A DNA stretch of 64,000 bases, from positions 1 through 64,000 of the forward strand of contig BQJN01000004.1 in assembly GCA_021604725.1 (NCBI GenBank), given 5' to 3'. The position numbers and the translations under genes are program-made. The stretch is from Lysobacteraceae bacterium (lineage in GTDB: Bacteria > Pseudomonadota > Gammaproteobacteria > Xanthomonadales > BQJN01). How positions within the stretch are numbered: the stretch's first letter is position 1; every line of letters begins with the position of its first letter. The notes under the pieces were generated by a model. The model searched no databases. It saw only the letters and a list, made by a program, of their open reading frames with translations, and was not told the DNA's origin. Below are positions 57,965-64,000 of the stretch, one piece after another.

Positions 57965-58530
57965 CAGGCGCGCGGCAGGGTCACGCCGGTTTGACCCTGG
58001 TACTTGCCGCCACGATCGGCGTAGGAGGTTTCGCAGTCCTCATCGGATTCGAGGAACAAAATCTGTGCCACGCCCTCGTTGGCGTAGATGCGCGCAGGCA
58101 ACGGCGTTGTGTTCGAAAATTCCAGCGTCACGTGGCCCTCCCATTCCGGCTCCAGCGGTGTCACGTTAACAATAATGCCACACCGCGCGTAGGTTGACTT
58201 GCCCAGACAAATGGTCAGCACCCGCCGCGGAATGCGCAAATACTCAACGGTCCTGGCCAGACAAAAGGAGTTCGGCGGGATGATGCACTCATTGGCTTTG
58301 ATGTCGACGAAGCTGTTGGGGTCGAACGTTTTTGGGTCGACGACGGCGGAATTGATATTGGTAAAAATCTTGAATTCGTCTGCGCAACGTATGTCATAGC
58401 CATAACTTGAGGTGCCGTAGGAGATGACACGATCTCCGCCCTTGTTGGTACGCACCTGCCCCGGCTCGAAGGGTTCGATCATCCCTTGCCCAGCCATTTC
58501 TCGAATCCAGCGATCAGATTTAATACTCAT
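57964..58530 (-). CDS. dcd: dCTP deaminase
   Basis: [13 protein letters not shown]...[22 protein letters not shown]. Confidence 0.96.
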   Translation of the reverse strand: MSIKSDRWIREMAGQGMIEPFEPGQVRTNKGGDRVISYGTSSYGYDIRCADEFKIFTNINSAVVDPKTFDPNSFVDIKANECIIPPNSFCLARTVEYLRIPRRVLTICLGKSTYARCGIIVNVTPLEPEWEGHVTLEFSNTTPLPARIYANEGVAQILFLESDEDCETSYADRGGKYQGQTGVTLPRA

Positions 58531-58550
58531 GTTTGTTTCGCCCTTTGCCT

Positions 58551-59663
58551 CTAGCTTTGCAGGGAAATATCGGGAATATTCAGTTTCAGATTTCTGGGCC
58601 GTAGCGCCAAAGCAGCCGCCATGCGCCGGGCGATATGTCGATAGCTGTCTGCAATCGCCCCTTGCGGATCTGCTTCGACCACCGGGGTTCCGAGATCCGC
58701 CTGTTCTCGGATGGCGATATCCAAAGGCACCGAACCGAGCAGGTTAACGTTGTATTCGGCTGCCATGCGTTGGCCGCCACCATGACCAAATATCGGCTGC
58801 TCATGACCGCAGTTGCTACAGATATGCGTACTCATATTCTCAACAAGGCCGAGCACCGGAATCTCTACCTTTTCAAACATTTTCAATGCCTTGCGGGCAT
58901 CCAGCAAGGAAATGTCTTGAGGTGTGGTCACGATCACGGAACCGGCTACCGGGATCTTCTGCGCCATAGTTAACTGGATATCACCGGTACCGGGCGGCAG
59001 ATCGACAATCAGATAGTCCAGGGTACCCCACGCCGTTTGCTGCAATAACTGGGTCAGGGCCTGCGTCACCATCGGCCCGCGCCAGATCATTGGTGTATCT
59101 TCCTCCACCATATAACCGACGCTCATGGTCGGAATACCGTGCGCCATGTTTGGCAGCAGGGTTTGACCATCCTCCGATTCGGGTTTGCTGGAAACGCCCA
59201 TCATGCGTGGCTGGCTGGGGCCGTAAATATCGGCATCGAGCAAACCAACGCGAGCGCCCAGTTGTTTCAGCGCCATTGCCAGATTGGCGGCGACGGTAGA
59301 TTTGCCCACACCACCCTTGCCCGAAGCAATAGGGATGATATTGCCGATACCTGGCAACGGTGGCAGATCCTTTTGTACCTTCCGCCCCAGGATACGCGTC
59401 GTGACGTCCACTGAAACTGCCTCGGCCCCGAGTGCCCTGCACTGTTCGGTGATCACGGTTTTCAAGCGTTCGTGACCAGCATCGTCAGGGTAGGACATGC
59501 GCAATTCAACGGCCACATTATTGGCCTCAACCGCGACCGCAGCAACGGCCCGTTGCTGGCCCAGGGTCGCACCATTGTTTGAATCCACCAACTGGTCTAT
59601 CGCTGCTGCAACAGTGTCACGCTCAAGCATTGAAATGAAGTCTGTGTCATTGCGGGTCGGCAT
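58551..59663 (-). CDS. apbC: Mrp/ApbC family Fe-S cluster carrier ATPase
   Basis: [45 protein letters not shown]. Confidence 0.94.
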   Translation of the reverse strand: MPTRNDTDFISMLERDTVAAAIDQLVDSNNGATLGQQRAVAAVAVEANNVAVELRMSYPDDAGHERLKTVITEQCRALGAEAVSVDVTTRILGRKVQKDLPPLPGIGNIIPIASGKGGVGKSTVAANLAMALKQLGARVGLLDADIYGPSQPRMMGVSSKPESEDGQTLLPNMAHGIPTMSVGYMVEEDTPMIWRGPMVTQALTQLLQQTAWGTLDYLIVDLPPGTGDIQLTMAQKIPVAGSVIVTTPQDISLLDARKALKMFEKVEIPVLGLVENMSTHICSNCGHEQPIFGHGGGQRMAAEYNVNLLGSVPLDIAIREQADLGTPVVEADPQGAIADSYRHIARRMAAALALRPRNLKLNIPDISLQS

Positions 59664-59805
59664 TGTAGCAGGGCCGTGAGGAAGGGGCGTACCCATTCGA
59701 CACAATAATGGGCGAAAACAGCAGTGTCATAGTTGCAATCACCGGTTGTCTGTTGCGGCGTTGACTGGCATCCTTTCCGATTGTCCTTCCGCGATTGAAA
59801 ACAGC

Positions 59806-61818
59806 ATGTCGAAGCCTCGTAAAATACTTGTCACCAGCGCCCTGCCCTATGCCAATGGCCCGATCCATTTGGGGCATATGCTGGAAGCGATTCAGACCGA
59901 CAGCTGGGTGCGCTTTCAACGTATGCGAGGTCATCAGTGCCAGTACGTTTGCGCCGAAGATGCGCATGGTACGCCGATCATGCTCAACGCCAAGAAGCAA
60001 GGCATCACGCCGCAACAGCTGATCGACCGCGTCCGCGCAGAACATACGCGCGACTTTGAAGGTTTCAACATCTCCTTCGATCACTACTCATCGACCCACA
60101 CTGACACCAACCGGGCTCTGTCGCGGCAGATCTATAGCTCATTGAAAGATGGTGGCTATGTCGATGTTCGCAGTATCGAACAGTTCTACGATCCGAAGGA
60201 GAACATGTTCCTGCCCGACCGCTTCATCAAAGGCGAATGTCCGAAATGCGGAACGGCTGACCAATACGGCGATAGCTGCGAGAGCTGTGGCAGCACGTAC
60301 TCGCCCAATGACCTGAAAAACCCGAAATCTGCAGTCTCTGGCGAAACGCCGGAAAAGCGGCCGTCCGATCACCATTTTGTGCAGCTGGCGAAGTTCGAGC
60401 CGATGCTCAAGGATTGGGTGCATTCTGGTCGTCTGCAGGACGAGGTCGCGAACAAGCTCAATGAGTGGTTTGAGGGTGGCCTGCAAGATTGGGATATCTC
60501 ACGTGACGAGCCCTATTTTGGCTTTCAAATTCCGGGCACGGAGGACAAATACTTCTACGTTTGGGTCGATGCCCCCATTGGCTACATGGCTGCCTCCAAA
60601 GAGTTGTTCGACAAAACAGGGCAGGCCTTCGACGCCTATTGGCGTGCCGACGACGAAACCGAGCTGTATCACTTTATCGGCAAGGACATCATCTACTTCC
60701 ATTGCCTGTTCTGGCCGGCGATGTTGACCGGAGGCGGCTTCCGCAAACCTACAGCGGTGTTTGCGCATGGCTTCCTCACCGTCAACGGCACCAAGATGTC
60801 GAAATCACGCGGCACCTTTATCAGTGCTGAAACCTGGCTTGAGCACCTGCCCGCCGACCCCTTGCGCTACTACATTTGCGCCAAATTGAGCGATGGTCTG
60901 GCGGATATCGATTTGAACCTTGAAGACTTCGTGGCCAGGGTCAATTCCGACCTGGTTGGTAAAGTGGTCAACATTGCCAGTCGCTGCGCCGGTTTTGTAA
61001 AACGATTCTTCGACTCAACATTGGCAACGGAGCTGCCAGACCCGGCGTTGTACCAGCGTTTTCTCCACGAATCAGAGAATATCGCAGCTGATTTTGAGAA
61101 CCGGCGCTATTCTGCAGCGATTCGGCGCATCATGACGCTGGCCGATCAGGCCAACAAGTACATCGATGACAACAAACCATGGGTGGCGATCAAAGACGAA
61201 AGCCGACGAGACGAAGTCCATGCTGTCTGTACCCAGGGCATCAACCTGTTTCGCGTGTTGTCGACATGGCTGAAGCCGGTGATTCCGGCGACCATAGAGA
61301 AAGCCGAGCTGTTTCTAAACGATGGCCAGTTGCAGTGGTCCAGCATTGACAAACCGCTGCTTGATCATCAAATCGCGACCTTCGTGCCTTTAATGACTCG
61401 AGTAGACGACAAAATCGTCGACAAGGTCGTCGAAGCGTCAAAGCAATCGTTGCAACCGAGCGCACCGGTCGCAGCCGTCGAGCAAACGCCAACCATTGAC
61501 ATCAACCAGTTCATGGCGGTCGATTTGCGCGTGGCCAGAGTCATCGAGGCCAGTCATGTCGAAGGGGCCGACAAGTTGTTGCGGCTAAAACTCGACGTTG
61601 GCGAACTGGGCCAGCGGCAGGTATTTGCTGGCATCAAGGCCGCGTACGATGCTGATGCCCTGGTCAATCAACATGTGGTACTGGTGGCAAACCTGGCTCC
61701 TCGCAAGATGCGCTTCGGTGTGTCCGAAGGCATGGTGCTCGCAGCCGGTCCGGGCGGCAAGGATATCCATGTCATATCACCGGGCGACGGTGCAAAGGCC
61801 GGAATGCGCGTGAAGTAA
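59806..61818 (+). CDS. metG: Methionyl-tRNA synthetase
   Basis: [38 protein letters not shown]-terminal tRNA-binding domain. Confidence 0.97.
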   Translation: MSKPRKILVTSALPYANGPIHLGHMLEAIQTDSWVRFQRMRGHQCQYVCAEDAHGTPIMLNAKKQGITPQQLIDRVRAEHTRDFEGFNISFDHYSSTHTDTNRALSRQIYSSLKDGGYVDVRSIEQFYDPKENMFLPDRFIKGECPKCGTADQYGDSCESCGSTYSPNDLKNPKSAVSGETPEKRPSDHHFVQLAKFEPMLKDWVHSGRLQDEVANKLNEWFEGGLQDWDISRDEPYFGFQIPGTEDKYFYVWVDAPIGYMAASKELFDKTGQAFDAYWRADDETELYHFIGKDIIYFHCLFWPAMLTGGGFRKPTAVFAHGFLTVNGTKMSKSRGTFISAETWLEHLPADPLRYYICAKLSDGLADIDLNLEDFVARVNSDLVGKVVNIASRCAGFVKRFFDSTLATELPDPALYQRFLHESENIAADFENRRYSAAIRRIMTLADQANKYIDDNKPWVAIKDESRRDEVHAVCTQGINLFRVLSTWLKPVIPATIEKAELFLNDGQLQWSSIDKPLLDHQIATFVPLMTRVDDKIVDKVVEASKQSLQPSAPVAAVEQTPTIDINQFMAVDLRVARVIEASHVEGADKLLRLKLDVGELGQRQVFAGIKAAYDADALVNQHVVLVANLAPRKMRFGVSEGMVLAAGPGGKDIHVISPGDGAKAGMRVK

Positions 61819-61845
61819 CTCAAAGGGCAGGTTAAGCTTAAGGCC

Positions 61846-62427
61846 ATGACCGAAGCATTCCTGATCATCGTCAGCACTGTACTGGTCAACAACTTCGTGC
61901 TGGTCAAGTTTCTTGGCCTGTGCCCCTTTATGGGGGTGTCGAACAAGTACACCAGCGCGTCAGGCATGGCGGCGGCGACCACCTTTGTCCTGACCCTCTC
62001 CTCGATGTTGAGCTATCTGGTGCACACCTACTTGCTGACGCCGCTCGAGCTTCAGTATCTGCGCACCTTGTCCTTCATTCTTGTGATTGCCGCGGTAGTG
62101 CAGTTCACCGAGGTGGTGATGCGCAAAACCAGCCCATTACTCTACAAAGTTCTGGGCATCTTTCTGCCGCTGATTACCACCAACTGTGCTGTGCTGGGCG
62201 TTGCGCTGTTGAACGTCCAGCAGCAGCACTCCTTGTTCGAGTCTGCACTTTTTGGTGCCGGCGCCGCGCTTGGTTTTTCACTGGTGCTGGTGTTGTTCGC
62301 CGCCATCCGCGAGCGCCTGGTGCTAGCCGACATTCCAACAGCCTTCAAGGGTGCCCCGATCGCTCTGGTCACTGCGGGCTTGATGGCCATTGCTTTCATG
62401 GGCTTTGGCGGGTTGGGCAAGCTGTGA
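61846..62427 (+). CDS. rsxA: Electron transport complex subunit RsxA/RnfA
   Basis: [21 protein letters not shown]... Confidence 0.96.
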   Translation: MTEAFLIIVSTVLVNNFVLVKFLGLCPFMGVSNKYTSASGMAAATTFVLTLSSMLSYLVHTYLLTPLELQYLRTLSFILVIAAVVQFTEVVMRKTSPLLYKVLGIFLPLITTNCAVLGVALLNVQQQHSLFESALFGAGAALGFSLVLVLFAAIRERLVLADIPTAFKGAPIALVTAGLMAIAFMGFGGLGKL

Positions 62428-62957
62428 TTAGCGCGATCGTTGCACTGACCGCCCTGGCGATCGTTTTCGGCGCGGTGCTTGGCTACGCTGCCAAACGCTT
62501 CAAGGTTGAATCTGATCCGGTAGTTGAGCAGATCGACGCCATTTTGCCGCAAACACAATGCGCACAGTGCGGTTATCCCGGATGCCGGCCCTATGCCGAG
62601 GCGATTGCCGCTGGCGATGCTGACATTAACCAATGTCCACCGGGCGGAGAAGCAGGCATCAAAGCGTTGGCCGACTTGTTGGGCCGTGAACCCAAACCGC
62701 TCAACCCCGAAAACGGTGAAACCAAACCTACGTTGCTCGCCGTAATCGATGAGCAACGCTGCATCGGCTGCACCTTGTGTATTCAGGCTTGCCCGGTCGA
62801 CGCCATCATCGGCGCCTCCAAACGCATGCACACCGTTATCGAAGACGAATGCACCGGTTGCGAACTGTGCCTGCCGCCCTGCCCCGTCGATTGCATCGAT
62901 CTGATCGAAGTAGACGGCAACAACTGGCGTTGGCCAAAACCGGACGTTGCGCAATGA
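62424..62957 (+). CDS. rsxB: Electron transport complex subunit RsxB/RnfB
   Basis: GTG start overlapping rsx[51 protein letters not shown]. Confidence 0.95.
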   Translation: MISAIVALTALAIVFGAVLGYAAKRFKVESDPVVEQIDAILPQTQCAQCGYPGCRPYAEAIAAGDADINQCPPGGEAGIKALADLLGREPKPLNPENGETKPTLLAVIDEQRCIGCTLCIQACPVDAIIGASKRMHTVIEDECTGCELCLPPCPVDCIDLIEVDGNNWRWPKPDVAQ

Positions 62958-64000
62958 CTGCTGCGCTGCCGGAAAAATTTGGTGAACGCCTGTGGCGCTT
63001 TCCGGGTGGCTTGCGCCTGCGCCATTTCAAGCAAATGGCTTGCCAATCGGCGATTCAAAGGATCAAACCGGCGGGCTTGCATCGGGTGCAACTGGACCAA
63101 CAATGCGGCCCAGAGCCGACGTTTGTAGTGGAGCCGGGGCAAACCGTGTTGGCCGGCGAACCAATTGCTCGCGGTAGCGACCCGCTATCGGTGACTCTGC
63201 ACGCTCCCACATCTGGAACCGTCGTCGCGATTGAGCAGCGACCCACGCTGCACGCATCGGCGCGACCGGGACCTTGCGTGATCATCGAAGCTGATGGCAA
63301 GGATCATTGGTTCAGTTACCCCAAACTGGATCAATCGGCCTCCAGGCAGGTGCTTCTTGAAGCGCTGGCTGAGCGTGGCGTAGTCGGGCTTGGTGGCGCA
63401 CTGTTTCCCAGCCACGCCAAACTCGGCGGTGGCGATCAGGACAGCGTCCTGATACTCAATGGTGCGGAATGCGAACCCTATATTGCTTGTGACGAAATGC
63501 TGATGCGTGAGCGCCCAGAGCAGATCGTGCGGGGCGCCGAGCTGATGCTCAAGGCTTTGGGCTCAAGCCGATGTGTCATAGGCATTGAAGACACCATGGG
63601 GGGTGTTCGCCGCACGCTTATGGACGCGGTGAAACGGTTGGGCTTGAAAGCGTTGATTTCTGTGGTCAAGGTACCGACCATTTATCCTGAGGGTGGCGAG
63701 CGGCAGCTGATTAAAGTGCTAACTGGACTGGAAGTGCCCAGTGGCGGCCTGCCGATTGACCTTGGCCTCATTTGCCACAACGTGGCCACTGCCGCCGCAA
63801 CGCATGAAGCACTGGCCAATGGCGCAGCCTGCATCAGTCGTGTTAGCACAGTGACCGGCCCCGCCATTGAAAAGCCGGGGAATTTTGAAGCACGCATTGG
63901 CACGCCACTGCAGCGCCTGATATCGGCCGCTGGCGGCATGAAATCTGACGTCAGTCGACTGGTGATTGGCGGCCCGATGATGGGTTTCACGGTCAAGGAC
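62954..64000 (+). CDS. rsxC: Electron transport complex subunit RsxC/RnfC (truncated by window end)
   Basis: [19 protein letters not shown]...[13 protein letters not shown]...[19 protein letters not shown]. Confidence 0.95.
   Translation, partial: MTAALPEKFGERLWRFPGGLRLRHFKQMACQSAIQRIKPAGLHRVQLDQQCGPEPTFVVEPGQTVLAGEPIARGSDPLSVTLHAPTSGTVVAIEQRPTLHASARPGPCVIIEADGKDHWFSYPKLDQSASRQVLLEALAERGVVGLGGALFPSHAKLGGGDQDSVLILNGAECEPYIACDEMLMRERPEQIVRGAELMLKALGSSRCVIGIEDTMGGVRRTLMDAVKRLGLKALISVVKVPTIYPEGGERQLIKVLTGLEVPSGGLPIDLGLICHNVATAAATHEALANGAACISRVSTVTGPAIEKPGNFEARIGTPLQRLISAAGGMKSDVSRLVIGGPMMGFTVKD

Noticed and set aside
61920-62957. 345 aa ORF starting inside rsxA
   Set aside because: Only the part after GTG 62424 is RsxB; the upstream segment is out-of-frame rsxA.
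58551-64000. apbC-metG-rsxABC arrangement as novel
   Set aside because: Common conserved gammaproteobacterial gene order; ordinary.

Overview
64 kb chromosomal window from what looks like a free-living gammaproteobacterium, Xanthomonadales/Wenzhouxiangella-like by gene content and protein style (inference only). I support about 40 protein-coding genes, two tRNA genes (Ser-GCT and Thr-CGT) and a conserved right end: yjdF-like, dcd, apbC/mrp, metG, rsxA, rsxB, rsxC. The accessory part contains: (1) a six-gene, mostly overlapping operon (1812-10430) with two sulfatase-like lipoproteins that carry Thr at the formylglycine-Cys position, two type-I phosphodiesterase-like lipoproteins, a sulfotransferase and a SAM methyltransferase; (2) a dispersed ~154 bp non-autonomous element made of five hairpins with imperfect terminal inverted repeats. 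There are three full-length copies and one 71 bp internally deleted copy. One copy interrupts a gene with an apparent 5-bp AGTTA target duplication. Stems differ between copies by compensatory changes while loops are conserved; (3) a window-wide family of intergenic hairpins whose loops nearly always present GGA on one strand, many matching the published CsrA/RsmA consensus CANGGANG. My lead hypothesis is that the mobile element and the orphan hairpins are CsrA/RsmA-type RNA-binding sites (a mobile 'GGA sponge'). This is inference and needs binding data; a DNA-level role is not excluded. Nothing was searched or computed externally.
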